Shown: in pieces, positions 23,673 to 32,333 of the stretch
How positions within the stretch are numbered: the first letter of the stretch is position 1
Layout: every line of letters begins with the position of its first letter
From: JBBQVS01 sp964250805
GTDB lineage: Bacteria; Chloroflexota; Ktedonobacteria; Ktedonobacterales; Ktedonobacteraceae
Length of the DNA: 64,000 bases
Direction: 5' to 3'
NCBI GenBank assembly: GCA_964250805.1
Contig: CAXUHG010000001.1
Coordinates: 1 to 64,000, forward strand
Notes under the pieces: generated by a model
Seen by the model: only the letters and a program-made list of their open reading frames with translations
The model's database searches: none
What the model was told of the DNA's origin: nothing
Translations under genes and position numbers: made by a program

Positions 23673-25244
23673 GATTTTTCGTTGTACCCCTTGCCAATAG
23701 GGTGCGCGGATGGTGGATTTGAGGAGTTTACCAGCGGGATTGCGTGGCAGTTCGGCGACAAAATCGACGGTACGCGGCCTTTTGTAATCGGCTAGACGCG
23801 CTTCACAGAAATTGACCAATTCTTCAGTGGTACAGGTTGCGCCTGGGCGTAGCTGTACCACAGCTTTGACAGATTCGCCCCAGAGCGTGTCAGGGACGCC
23901 AATCACGGCTACATCGGCTACAGCAGGATGGGCACTTAGCACGGCTTCGATCTCGGCAGGATAAATGTTGACGCCGCCCGATATAATCATGTCGATCTTG
24001 CGATCACAGATATAATAGTAGCCTTCGCTGTCACGATAGGCGATATCCCCAACGGAAAAGAAGCCGTCGCGCGTACTTTTCGCTGTCGCCTCTGGTTTGT
24101 TGAAGTACTCTGCAAGTGATGCATTACGTGCCCACATCTCGCCCGCAGTACCATCGGGGACTTCGTTGCCAGCGGCATCCAACAGGCGTATCTCCTGCCC
24201 TGGCCCGACTGTGCCACAGGAACCGGGCTTACGTAGCTGATCTTCTGGTCTGAGAATCGCCACAAAAGCCGTCTCCGTCGCCCCATAAAATTCCCAGATG
24301 CTTTGACCAAAACGCTGTATAGCACGCTCTTTCAGCACATAGGGACAGGGTGCGCCACCGAGAATAATTGTGGAGAAGGAACTAGTATTGTAGCGCGAAA
24401 AAATTTCTTCGGGCACATCGCATAGGCGTTGCAAAAGCGTGGGAGCCATGAATGTTGTAGTGATAGAATGACGGTCGATCAGCCGTAGAGCTTCCACCGC
24501 GTCGTATTTAGGTTGAATGACAATCGTGGCACCGAGCAAAAGATGGGCAGAGACAAAAAAGCTGGGGGCACTGTGATAGTAGGGGCCAGCAAGGAGATGA
24601 ATGTCAGTTGGCGAGAGTTCAAACGCCTGTAAAATCCCAACCACGTTGCCAGCAGGTACACCACGCGGACGATACGCACCCTTTGGCTTTCCTGTTGTGC
24701 CAGAGGTATAGCTCATGGTTGAGCCAAGACCACCCTCAGCAACAGGTGGTGCCTCTTCGCTCGCATCAGCAAGCAGTGCTTCGTAGTGTTGCCAACCAGG
24801 AGGAGCAGCATCGTTGCTGATAGCAATATACACCACGTCGCCTGTCACCTCGGCACGCGCTAGCTCGACGACATCGACCAGACCAGCCCCAACTAACACT
24901 ACTTTAGCCTGACTATCGTTGAGAATATAGGACACTTCATGTTCGCGCAAACGATAGTTGAGCAGTACAGCGATGGCGGAGAGCTTCGAGAGTCCCAACG
25001 TAATCTCTAGCAACTCTATCGAGTTGTAAGCCATGACCGCAACACGATCCCCCACCTGCACGCCGAGTTTGCTCAAAGCGTTGGCAACACGACGAGCGCG
25101 GAGATTGAACTCGGCGTAAGTTAGTGAACGCTCGTCGCAAATAAGTGCGATTTTGTTGGGCTGTGCAAGAGCATGGACATCGAGATAGTGCGGCGGTGTT
25201 GTAGTCGCTGGTGTTGCGTTCACGGAATTTTCTGAGGTGGTCAT
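23670..25244 (-). CDS. AMP-dependent acyl-CoA synthetase (class I adenylate-forming)
   Basis: The 524-residue enzyme activates a carboxylic acid to acyl-AMP and then acyl-CoA. Core motifs are present: P-loop-like TMSYTSGTTGKPKGAYRPRG, IWEFYGATETAFVAI, the hinge YYYICDRKIDMIISGGVNIYPAEIEAVLSAHPAV, and the catalytic Lys in LPRNPAGKLLKSTIR. The sequence best fits medium- or long-chain fatty acid ligases, though aryl-acid relatives cannot be excluded. The start at 25244 follows GGGAGAG; upstream codons to 25424 look non-coding. It stands alone, so the pathway is not set by context. Confidence 0.85.
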   Translation of the reverse strand: MTTSENSVNATPATTTPPHYLDVHALAQPNKIALICDERSLTYAEFNLRARRVANALSKLGVQVGDRVAVMAYNSIELLEITLGLSKLSAIAVLLNYRLREHEVSYILNDSQAKVVLVGAGLVDVVELARAEVTGDVVYIAISNDAAPPGWQHYEALLADASEEAPPVAEGGLGSTMSYTSGTTGKPKGAYRPRGVPAGNVVGILQAFELSPTDIHLLAGPYYHSAPSFFVSAHLLLGATIVIQPKYDAVEALRLIDRHSITTTFMAPTLLQRLCDVPEEIFSRYNTSSFSTIILGGAPCPYVLKERAIQRFGQSIWEFYGATETAFVAILRPEDQLRKPGSCGTVGPGQEIRLLDAAGNEVPDGTAGEMWARNASLAEYFNKPEATAKSTRDGFFSVGDIAYRDSEGYYYICDRKIDMIISGGVNIYPAEIEAVLSAHPAVADVAVIGVPDTLWGESVKAVVQLRPGATCTTEELVNFCEARLADYKRPRTVDFVAELPRNPAGKLLKSTIRAPYWQGVQRKI

Positions 25245-25579
25245 AGTAGCGTCTCTCCCTGACTTCGATACATCTTTGTGGTCGTACAACAGAAAACGCT
25301 GGAATACGAGAATTGTACCACGCTGGAACATACCTATGGTGGTCTCGTTTATAGCTTGTCTGATGTAAGAAAAACATATTCTTATGTAACGCTCGGTTCC
25401 AAATATCTTATTGAAGAGCCTCAATCTTATCTAATAATCTGGAAAGCGTATAGACACTGCAAATGAATTGGTAATAGGTATACTTCTCTCATTCCCCACT
25501 TATCTCGTTAGCCATTTTCTCATTACAATTATGGCTGAACAAAAGGCATCATCTATTACAATATCTAGGAGGATTGTTT
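25245..25579. other. Divergent intergenic region
   Basis: This holds the upstream regions of the acyl-CoA ligase and the secreted protein. It is AT-rich toward the right. No clear operator or RNA gene was recognised. Confidence 0.45.
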
Positions 25580-26554
25580 ATGTCTCGGTATTTCGCTCGC
25601 ACTTCGTATATCAAGCTTTGCGTGGTAGTCTTGCTGTGCCTAAGCGTTGTAGGATTTAGTGGCATCCTCGTCACTACAGCCACGCACGCCGCCAGTTCCA
25701 GTCCTCGCAATTACAGCAACGGAAATCCGCCTCCGTCTACTACGTCATGGTACAAAACAACGCTCAACTCTACCACTACTCAAAATGAAGGTTGTACGGC
25801 GGCTCAAGGGGCAACTGGCTTAATTATTCTCGACTATGGCGAACCTTATTATAGTAGCGGTTCCTACGGGACACTGCTCACCAGTGTCAACGCGTTCGCA
25901 TCCGACGCGGCGATACAGGCAAACGTTACTGATTTTCTAAGAGGTGCGAATAGCTGCTCTCTTGCAGGTACGAACCTCAAAATAGCTGTAGGCACCTCTA
26001 ACGATAATTCCGAAGGACTCTCTACTACGCAGTTGAGTGCAGTGGGGCAGGCATGGGCAAACATCGTGAATGCGTCAATCAACTACATTCACTCGAACTC
26101 ACATATCACGGTGTATGCCGCCGACGATATAGAAGTTGACTACTCGACCTACGCTGAGGCCAAAGCGTTCATTGATGGCTACCATGCTGGAACGACGGCA
26201 CTGTTGGCAAATTATGGAGATGATCCTGATGGCGCAAACGGCGACGGAAGCGCACATAGCTGGACAGCGCAACAGATGTGGTACGTTACCTCTGGCGCAC
26301 CTAACGAGGTTGCCATTCCCGAAATCTACTATTCGGCGAACGCAACCGAATGGGCGCAACTGAGCGCGTGGGCATGTACCAACATTGGACGGCCTGTCGA
26401 TATTCTCGGCACGATGGCACAGAACGGCTATGAGGGATCGCTCAGTGCCGATGGAGCATGGCAAACCATGTACAACACGCTCACCCAATCCTCAAATTCT
26501 TGCGTCTCTGGCTCATACAATCACCTGTACTACTCGACTAATATTTTGAGTTAG
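25580..26554 (+). CDS. Secreted protein of unknown function
   Basis: The 324-residue product has a clear signal peptide (MSRYFARTSYIKLCVVVLLCLSVVGFSGILVTTATHA, cleavage likely after ATHA). The mature part is rich in Ser, Thr, Asn and aromatic residues. It contains IILDYGEPYY, YAADDIEVDYSTYAEAKAFIDGYHAG and IPEIYYSANATEWAQLSAWA, which suggest a TIM-barrel-like glycosidase fold with acidic residues at strand ends, but no family is recognised. Several Cys could form disulphides. AGGAGG seven bases upstream fixes the start at 25580. It may act on the same extracellular polymers as the nearby cellulase; this is inference. Confidence 0.75.
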   Translation: MSRYFARTSYIKLCVVVLLCLSVVGFSGILVTTATHAASSSPRNYSNGNPPPSTTSWYKTTLNSTTTQNEGCTAAQGATGLIILDYGEPYYSSGSYGTLLTSVNAFASDAAIQANVTDFLRGANSCSLAGTNLKIAVGTSNDNSEGLSTTQLSAVGQAWANIVNASINYIHSNSHITVYAADDIEVDYSTYAEAKAFIDGYHAGTTALLANYGDDPDGANGDGSAHSWTAQQMWYVTSGAPNEVAIPEIYYSANATEWAQLSAWACTNIGRPVDILGTMAQNGYEGSLSADGAWQTMYNTLTQSSNSCVSGSYNHLYYSTNILS

Positions 26555-26555
26555 C

Positions 26556-26586
26556 GTGCGGGAAGACCCTTGTGGTCTCCCTGCAC
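26556..26586. repeat. Small hairpin of the GGGAGACC family
   Basis: Arms GTGCGGGAAGACC and GGTCTCCCTGCAC pair with two mismatches, right after the stop of the secreted-protein gene. It is a degenerate relative of the palindromes at 2244 and 19564 and may serve as a terminator. Confidence 0.5.
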
Positions 26587-26658
26587 AATACCACGATTAT
26601 TTTATCAATATTCATAAGACATAGGTGTTCTCATTGAGACGTTCAACGATTCGTTGTT

Positions 26659-27189
26659 CTATTCAATATGGGCAAAGTGCCAGAGTGCCAAGCGAACGGC
26701 TTCGTTGTAGCCAGTTTCTAGTTCGATTAAAGCCGCTTCGGCACCTAAAGTGATAAAGAGGCGGGCAGCAGTTTGGGGATCAGACCACCTCAGAGCTGCA
26801 AAGTCAGGTTCAGCTAGAGCCGCAAATTCGGCATTGCGTCGCTGCACCTCTGCGACAATCGATGCTTCGCAACGAGCCTCCAATAAGAGAGCTTTGGCGG
26901 CGCGTTCATGCAGACACCCGTTTAAGTACGTTTCGGTGCCTTTACGCAGACGATGCGCCCCCGATGGCAGTCCTGCTGTAGCCTGGAGTACAGCGTTGTG
27001 CAACCGCTCATGAAACTGCGCATGCAGGGCTACAAGAAAAGCCGCACGATCAGCAAAATGAACGTAGAAGGTACCTTTAGCCACTCCTGCGCTCTGGACA
27101 ATAGCATCAACCGTGAGACGAGAGAGGCTTACAGTTGCAGTTAGTCCGAGACCGGCATTAAGAAGAGCTTGACGGGTTGGATGGGACAT
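26659..27189 (-). CDS. TetR-family regulator
   Basis: A 176-residue repressor with an N-terminal helix-turn-helix: RQALLNAGLGLTATVSLSRLTVDAIVQSAGVAKGTFYVHFADRAAFLVAL. The C-terminal ligand domain is not recognisable. The start at 27189 follows GAGAGGAG. It overlaps the end of the upstream hydrolase gene by 32 bases, so the two are co-transcribed. The perfect palindrome at 28077-28092 ahead of the hydrolase is a typical TetR site, suggesting autoregulation of the pair in response to the hydrolase's substrate. Confidence 0.88.
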   Translation of the reverse strand: MSHPTRQALLNAGLGLTATVSLSRLTVDAIVQSAGVAKGTFYVHFADRAAFLVALHAQFHERLHNAVLQATAGLPSGAHRLRKGTETYLNGCLHERAAKALLLEARCEASIVAEVQRRNAEFAALAEPDFAALRWSDPQTAARLFITLGAEAALIELETGYNEAVRLALWHFAHIE

Positions 27190-28000
27190 GGAAGCTCCTC
27201 TCGGATGAAACGGATTGCAAAAAAGGGTCAATTGCCTGCAAGAAGTTTTCTGGGTCTTCCGCAAAAGGCTCGTGACCAGTCTCCAGAACGAGCATTTGGG
27301 CGTTAGGCAAACTCACCTGAGCATTGCGCCCATCACGATCAAAGCGAATAACTGGATCATAACGGCCATAAATCAGCAGCGTTGGAGCGGTAATTTGTGA
27401 GGCTACAGAACGCAAATCATGACCAGAGGAAAGAAAACTGCGCCAAACAGCGGCGTCAACGGCAACGCGTGAAGGCAGTGCGCGGCCTTCGTCGATACGA
27501 CCAATAATTTGTTCCACTAGAGGAGTACGACGTTTCAGGTAGAACTGAGCAAAACGAGTAGCAAACAGGCGGGTAATAAACTCTGTTCCTTTGATTTTAG
27601 TGAAGAGTGTAGTAAAAAGAGTCTGAGATGTAAAGCCTCCCGAATCAACCAGAAGAAGGGCACGAACGAGTTCAGGATGTTTGATAGCAAGCCGAGCAGC
27701 AGCATAGCCTCCAACAGAATTTCCAAGAAAGATGGCATCCTCTAAGTTTAGACCTGCTACCACATCTTCCAGAACATCCGCGAACAGCATAGCAGAGGCA
27801 GACTGAGGTGGCTGAGGTGGAGAAGACTCTCCATAGCCGGGCCAATCAAGAGCAATGGTACGATAGGAACGGGCAAGCGTAGGAACGATGCTGTCGAAGT
27901 GGTGATGATCACCAGGGTTGGCGTGAAGCAAGACAAGAGGTATTCCCATTCCTTGCTCCTCATAAGCTACCGACCCAGTGCGAGTTTTCATGGTCAACAT
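27158..28000 (-). CDS. Alpha/beta hydrolase
   Basis: A 280-residue hydrolase. The oxyanion region is PLVLLHANPGDHHHF, the nucleophile elbow is FLGNSVGGYAA (GNSVG, Ser), an acid follows in TLLIYGRYDPVI, and the catalytic His is in VLETGHEPFAEDPENF. No signal peptide. It is closest in pattern to esterases or C-C bond hydrolases. GAGGAGACC precedes the start. The last ten codons (a Ser-rich tail) overlap the tetR gene. Confidence 0.85.
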   Translation of the reverse strand: MLTMKTRTGSVAYEEQGMGIPLVLLHANPGDHHHFDSIVPTLARSYRTIALDWPGYGESSPPQPPQSASAMLFADVLEDVVAGLNLEDAIFLGNSVGGYAAARLAIKHPELVRALLLVDSGGFTSQTLFTTLFTKIKGTEFITRLFATRFAQFYLKRRTPLVEQIIGRIDEGRALPSRVAVDAAVWRSFLSSGHDLRSVASQITAPTLLIYGRYDPVIRFDRDGRNAQVSLPNAQMLVLETGHEPFAEDPENFLQAIDPFLQSVSSERSFHVPSNPSSSS

Positions 28001-28415
28001 AAAGGTCTCCTCATAATGTGTAAAACGCGAACTGGCTACTCTTAGTAAGAGACATCGTACAAAGACGTATGGTACCGACCGACTAGTCGGTCATATTGTA
28101 TCTGATGAGTATGATTATTGTCAATACTTCGTTAGATCAAACAGCTCGGGGACAGAGCATGCTACTGAGCGAAGTGTATTATAGCCATGTGTATGTGCTA
28201 CCAAGTTCTCACTCAGATCGTGGCCTATGTGATGAACTCATATATATTCTTTTGTAGTAGGTAATTAAACGTCACACACAATTAATGCTTTTGCAACTTT
28301 CAAGCGTTTGATTCGTAAAAAACTAGGTGTTGTTGCGTGTCCTGTATAGGCGACAGGTAACATCGTCACCGAGGAACTTTCTACCAGCGTCGATTAGTGT
28401 ATAAGGAGAATCACG
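28001..28415. other. Divergent intergenic region upstream of the hydrolase and egtB
   Basis: The left part holds the TetR operator and the promoter for the hydrolase operon. The right part must hold the egtB promoter. No gene or RNA was recognised in it. Confidence 0.45.
28077..28092. promoter_or_regulatory. TetR-type operator (perfect 16-bp palindrome)
   Basis: GACCGACTAGTCGGTC is fully symmetric and matches the GACCGA-half-site style used by many TetR proteins. It lies 77 bases upstream of the hydrolase start, and an extra ACC on the left gives overlapping GACCGACCGA sites. Confidence 0.65.
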
Positions 28416-29732
28416 ATGGCAAAAGATATCCAGGAACAATCTCGTCTTGCTCAGTCTTTCCAGTTTCCTCAACCCGATTCCCGACGAAACTTTATAGAGC
28501 GGTACCAGACTGTACGCCGCTTTTCGGAACTGTTGTGCGAACCCCTTGTAACTGAGGATTATGTGATTCAGTCGATGCCAGATACCAGTCCCACAAAGTG
28601 GCATCTGGCGCATGTGACATGGTTTTGGGAGACCTTTCTGCTCGCTCCAGAGGTCCCAAGCTACAAATCGCTTCATCCAGACTACGCCTACCTTTTTAAT
28701 TCTTACTACAACTCACTTGGTGCGCGTCAAAGTAGACCGAAACGCGGCTTGATTTCCCGGCCTACCGTGCAGCAAACCTATGATTATCGTCGTTACGTTG
28801 ATGAGCAGGTGCTTACGTTGCTCGAAAAACTTGATGAGGAGCGGCTAGCCAAGATAACGCCGATTTTCACGCTTGGCTTAAATCATGAGCAGCAACATCA
28901 AGAACTGATTTTGACCGATATCAAGCATGTATTGTCGGCGAACATTCTGCACCCAATCTATAAAGAACGTTCGATTGCATCCGGCTCTTCGGTACCTGCG
29001 CTACACTGGGTATCCTTTCCAGAGGGGATACAGGAGATAGGGCACGAGGGCGAGGGATTTTTCTTTGACAATGAAGAGCCTCGTCATCGTCAATTTCTTG
29101 AGGCGTTTCAGCTTGGTTCGCGCCTGATTACAAACGGCGAGTACCTTGCGTTCATCAAAGATGGTGGCTATAGAAATCCCCTGCTGTGGCTCTCGGATGG
29201 CTGGAGTACAGTGCAACAGGAAGAATGGGAGGCACCGTTGTACTGGGAGCAGCACGACGGTCAATGGGAGATGATGACGCTGAACGGTTTCCGCAAAGTA
29301 GAGGAGTCCGAACCTGTCTGCCATGTCAGCTACTACGAGGCCGACGCATACGCGCGTTGGGCAGATGCACGTCTCCCCACTGAAGCTGAGTGGGAGGTTG
29401 CCGCGCGAACTGTTCCTATGAAAGGCAACTTTGTGGAAAGTGGTCTCTATCATCCTGCTCCATTAAGCGCGTCTACTCCTGATGGCAAGCTAGCTCAGAT
29501 GTATGGCGATGTGTGGGAATGGACACAGAGTGCCTACCTGCCCTACCCCGGCTATAAACCTGCTCCTGGTGCTGTGGGAGAATATAACGGGAAGTTTATG
29601 TGTAACCAGTTCGTGCTACGCGGCGGCTCGTGTGCAACGGCTGAGTCGCACATTCGCTCAACCTATCGCAACTTCTTCCCGCCCAACGCACGCTGGCAGT
29701 TTATGGGTATTCGTTTAGCGAAAGAGGTGTAA
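28416..29732 (+). CDS. egtB: EgtB, iron-dependent sulfoxide synthase of ergothioneine synthesis
   Basis: EgtB joins a thiol (gamma-glutamylcysteine or cysteine) to hercynine with O2. The 438-residue protein has an N-terminal DinB-like domain with iron ligands His66, His157 and His161 (LAHVTWFWE; NHEQQHQEL), then a C-terminal formylglycine-generating-enzyme-like domain: PVCHVSYYEADAYARWADARLPTEAEWEVAAR, GDVWEWTQSAY, FVLRGGSCATAESHIRSTYRNFF and a final MGIRLA. ATAAGGAGA precedes the start. It is followed at once by egtD. No egtA, egtC or egtE is present, which suggests the shorter pathway using cysteine, though those genes could lie elsewhere. Confidence 0.93.
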   Translation: MAKDIQEQSRLAQSFQFPQPDSRRNFIERYQTVRRFSELLCEPLVTEDYVIQSMPDTSPTKWHLAHVTWFWETFLLAPEVPSYKSLHPDYAYLFNSYYNSLGARQSRPKRGLISRPTVQQTYDYRRYVDEQVLTLLEKLDEERLAKITPIFTLGLNHEQQHQELILTDIKHVLSANILHPIYKERSIASGSSVPALHWVSFPEGIQEIGHEGEGFFFDNEEPRHRQFLEAFQLGSRLITNGEYLAFIKDGGYRNPLLWLSDGWSTVQQEEWEAPLYWEQHDGQWEMMTLNGFRKVEESEPVCHVSYYEADAYARWADARLPTEAEWEVAARTVPMKGNFVESGLYHPAPLSASTPDGKLAQMYGDVWEWTQSAYLPYPGYKPAPGAVGEYNGKFMCNQFVLRGGSCATAESHIRSTYRNFFPPNARWQFMGIRLAKEV

Positions 29733-29805
29733 CATTCTACAGCATACAGAAAATCCACCTAAGCTCTACGATTTTGAGCCAGAGCGAGCCACCTTTCGCA
29801 ACGAC

Positions 29806-30705
29806 GTGATACGTGGTTTACAGAAGCCAAAGAAGGAACTGCTCAGTAAATACTTCTATGACGAAGTGGGGTCGGACCTGTTCGAGCAGATATGTGACCT
29901 AGACGAATACTATCCTACACGGACAGAGTTGAGCATTTTGCAGGAGTGTGTTGAGGAGATAGCATCGCTTATTGGACCAAACTGCCTGCTCATCGAATAC
30001 GGCAGTGGTAGCAGCAAGAAGACGCGCAGACTGCTGGATGCGCTCTCGACACCAGCGGCTTATGTACCAATCGATATCTCGAAAGAGCTATTGATGCAAA
30101 CAGTCGCCGCACTTGCTGCAACGTATCCCATGTTAGAGATGCTTCCCGTTTGTGCCGACTATACCAGCACCTTCGAGATTCCCACGCCCAAGAACTCCGT
30201 CTCGCACAGAATTGGCTACTATCCAGGTTCGACAATTGGCAACTTCGATCCTGAGCCAGCGAAACACTTCCTGCAACAGATTGCTAGAACGTGTAAAGGT
30301 GGTGGATTGCTTATCGGTGTGGATTTGAAGAAGGATTTTAACATTCTACATCGCGCCTACAACGATCAGCAGGGACTAACGGCGCAGTTCAACAAACACC
30401 TGCTTGCGCGTATCAATCAGGAACTTGATGCCAACTTCCAAATTCAGCAGTTCGGACATTATGCATTCTTCAATCCGGGGAAGAGCCGTATCGAGATGCA
30501 TCTTGTCAGCCTCAAAAACCAGACGGTTCGCATCGGAGAGGTGGAGATTTCCTTCAAACTGGGCGAGAGCATCTGGACCGAGAGTTCCTACAAGTACACC
30601 TTGGAGGAATTTGCAGACCTTGCAGCAACGGCGGGCTTTACCGTAGAGCATGTGTGGACTGACGACCGACAATTGTTCAGTGTACAGTATCTTTCGGTGA
30701 ATTAG
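29806..30705 (+). CDS. egtD: EgtD, histidine N-alpha-methyltransferase (start probably further upstream)
   Basis: EgtD trimethylates histidine to hercynine with S-adenosylmethionine. Visible motifs are KKELLSKYFYDEVGSDLFEQICDLDEYYPTRTE, the SAM site LIEYGSGSSKKTRRLLDAL, YVPIDISKELL, FYPGSTIGNFDPEPAKHFL (here YYPGSTIGNFDP), and IEMHLVS. The first classic start codon (GTG, 29806) has no ribosome site and cuts off a segment (PERATFRNDVIRGLQ) that aligns with the conserved family N terminus. The frame is open back to egtB. An ATT at 29734, five bases after GAGGTG and one base after the egtB stop, is the likely true start. Confidence 0.9.
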   Translation: MIRGLQKPKKELLSKYFYDEVGSDLFEQICDLDEYYPTRTELSILQECVEEIASLIGPNCLLIEYGSGSSKKTRRLLDALSTPAAYVPIDISKELLMQTVAALAATYPMLEMLPVCADYTSTFEIPTPKNSVSHRIGYYPGSTIGNFDPEPAKHFLQQIARTCKGGGLLIGVDLKKDFNILHRAYNDQQGLTAQFNKHLLARINQELDANFQIQQFGHYAFFNPGKSRIEMHLVSLKNQTVRIGEVEISFKLGESIWTESSYKYTLEEFADLAATAGFTVEHVWTDDRQLFSVQYLSVN

Positions 30706-30713
30706 CTGTTTTA

Positions 30714-30776
30714 ATAGAGATGGAATAGAGAAGCTGCAAAATGTGCCATTTTGCAGCTTCTCTATTCCATCTCTAT
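30714..30776 (+). terminator. 30-bp perfect hairpin after egtD
   Basis: Arms 30714-30743 and 30747-30776 pair perfectly with a 3-base loop, nine bases after the egtD stop. A run of T lies just beyond (30786-30793). Serves the convergent HxlR gene as well. Confidence 0.8.
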
Positions 30777-30799
30777 ATGCACCCTCTTTTTTTTAAGAA

Positions 30800-31165
30800 C
30801 TATGAGCGTTCGTCATAGCACTGCTGAGCAGAAATCATGGCATCAACATTCTCCTGTGTCCATTTGACGATAGCATCAAAAGGCTCATAGAGAGTCCTTC
30901 CTAGAGGTGTTAAGGCATATTCAACGCGTGGAGGCACTTCTGCATAGACTGTACGCTGTACCAAGCCATTCCGCTCCAATCGACGTAGTGTTTGTGTGAG
31001 CATCTTTTGCGAAATCCCGTCGATTTTTCGCTGTAGAGCTGCAAAGCGTAGTGGTTGATCTTTAAGCAACATAATAATGAGCGTAGCCCACTTATCAGCA
31101 ATCAAATCGAGAACATACCGCGTTGGGCAAGAAGCATCATATACATTTGAGACTGTAGTTTCCAC
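30800..31165 (-). CDS. HxlR-family transcriptional regulator
   Basis: A 121-residue winged-helix regulator: CPTRYVLDLIADKWATLIIMLLKDQPLRFAALQRKIDGISQKMLTQTLRRLERNGLVQRTVYAEVPPRVEYALTPLGRTL. The family's early Cys (DASCPT) is kept; in YodB/YtfH-type members it senses quinones and electrophiles. The divergent QorB-like quinone reductase fits this role and mirrors the ytfH-ytfG pair of enterobacteria. A candidate operator is 12 bases upstream. Confidence 0.9.
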   Translation of the reverse strand: METTVSNVYDASCPTRYVLDLIADKWATLIIMLLKDQPLRFAALQRKIDGISQKMLTQTLRRLERNGLVQRTVYAEVPPRVEYALTPLGRTLYEPFDAIVKWTQENVDAMISAQQCYDERS

Positions 31166-31176
31166 GCAATGACTCC

Positions 31177-31193
31177 GTTACTTTTTGGTAAGT
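31177..31193. promoter_or_regulatory. Candidate HxlR operator
   Basis: TTAC-TTTTTG-GTAA has the dyad spacing seen at HxlR-family sites and lies just ahead of the hxlR-type start in the divergent promoter region. Confidence 0.45.
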
Positions 31194-31397
31194 ATACCAC
31201 TTTTCGGTGCCTTCTTGAAAAAAGAAAGCTTCTCTCTTATAGTAACTATTGAGGATTAAATTGTCAACAACGTTTTCAATAGATACCTCTGATAACCTGT
31301 ATTGATAGCAGGTCAATGCTGAATACTCTTTTGTTCGAGTATTCTTCCTGAATACAAAATCGCAGAACTTACCATACAAGCAGAAAGGTTCATTTCT

Positions 31398-32255
31398 ATG
31401 TATGCACTTACTGGTGCAAATGGTCAACTTGGTCGTCTTGTTATACAAGAGCTACTTACACAGGTGCCAGCAGACCAAATTCTCGCTACTACCCGCAATC
31501 CTGAGGAGCTAGCAGATTTCACGGCAAAAGGAGTCGTAGTGCGTCGCGCCGACTTTAGCGACCCAGCTACATTGCCAGCAGCATTTGCAGGAGCAACACG
31601 CCTTCTCATTATCAGCACAAGTGTCGTTGGGTCACGCGTTGAAGGACACAAAGCTGCTATTGCGGCGGCAAAAGAGGCTGGAGTGAGTCACATTACCTAT
31701 ACTTCAAGTCCAAACGCAGACCCGAATGCATCTCACTTCATCCTCGCAGATCATGGGCAAACCGAGGAGGCATTAGCAGCTTCTAATGTGGCGTGGACAG
31801 CCCTCCGCAATAGCATTTACTCTGAGGGACTGAGAGACCTTGTAGGTCTTTTGCTCATTAACGAACAACTGCTCATTCCCGAAGGCTCTGCTAAGCACAG
31901 TTGGGTCACACGCGAGGATTGTGCGCGTGCAGCCGCTGGTACATTGCTTGGCAAACTCAAAGTCTCTGGGCCAGTGGATGTCACGGGACCGGAGGCACTC
32001 AGTTTTACCGACGTGGGGCAGCGCCTCTCTCAGATTTCTGGTCGCCCGATAGCTACACAGATGTTGCCAGACAACGAAATTATTGCCCGTGTCGTGACAA
32101 AAGGCGTGCCCGAAGCAACGGCAAACCTCACAGTCGGATTTGCCAGTTTGATTGCCCGCGAGTTCGGAACAACACCTACAAATATTGTGGAACAGGCAAG
32201 CGGAACCAAACCAACGCCAGTTGATGTCGTTTTACGCTCGCTCGCCGTAGCTTAA
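31398..32255 (+). CDS. NAD(P)H:quinone oxidoreductase, QorB/NmrA-like SDR
   Basis: A 285-residue atypical short-chain dehydrogenase. The nucleotide site is MYALTGANGQLGRLVIQELL, and the body follows QorB/YtfG: TRNPEELADFTAKGVVVRRADFSDPATLPAAFAGATRLLIIS, then GVSHITYTSSPNAD. It likely reduces quinones with NADPH to guard against electrophile stress. It is divergent from the HxlR regulator. AAGCAGAAAGG precedes the start. A perfect 48-bp palindrome follows. Confidence 0.87.
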   Translation: MYALTGANGQLGRLVIQELLTQVPADQILATTRNPEELADFTAKGVVVRRADFSDPATLPAAFAGATRLLIISTSVVGSRVEGHKAAIAAAKEAGVSHITYTSSPNADPNASHFILADHGQTEEALAASNVAWTALRNSIYSEGLRDLVGLLLINEQLLIPEGSAKHSWVTREDCARAAAGTLLGKLKVSGPVDVTGPEALSFTDVGQRLSQISGRPIATQMLPDNEIIARVVTKGVPEATANLTVGFASLIAREFGTTPTNIVEQASGTKPTPVDVVLRSLAVA

Positions 32256-32280
32256 ACAAAATAAGGCAAGAAGAGAAAAG

Positions 32281-32328
32281 TAGAGGTAATACTTCCGTTA
32301 CACATGTGTAACGGAAGTATTACCTCTA
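32281..32328. terminator. Perfect 48-bp palindrome between convergent genes
   Basis: Two 24-base arms (32281-32304, 32305-32328) meet without a loop, centred on CACATGTG. It ends six bases before the stop of the DUF262 gene. No T-tract. Confidence 0.8.
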
Positions 32329-32333
32329 GGTGT

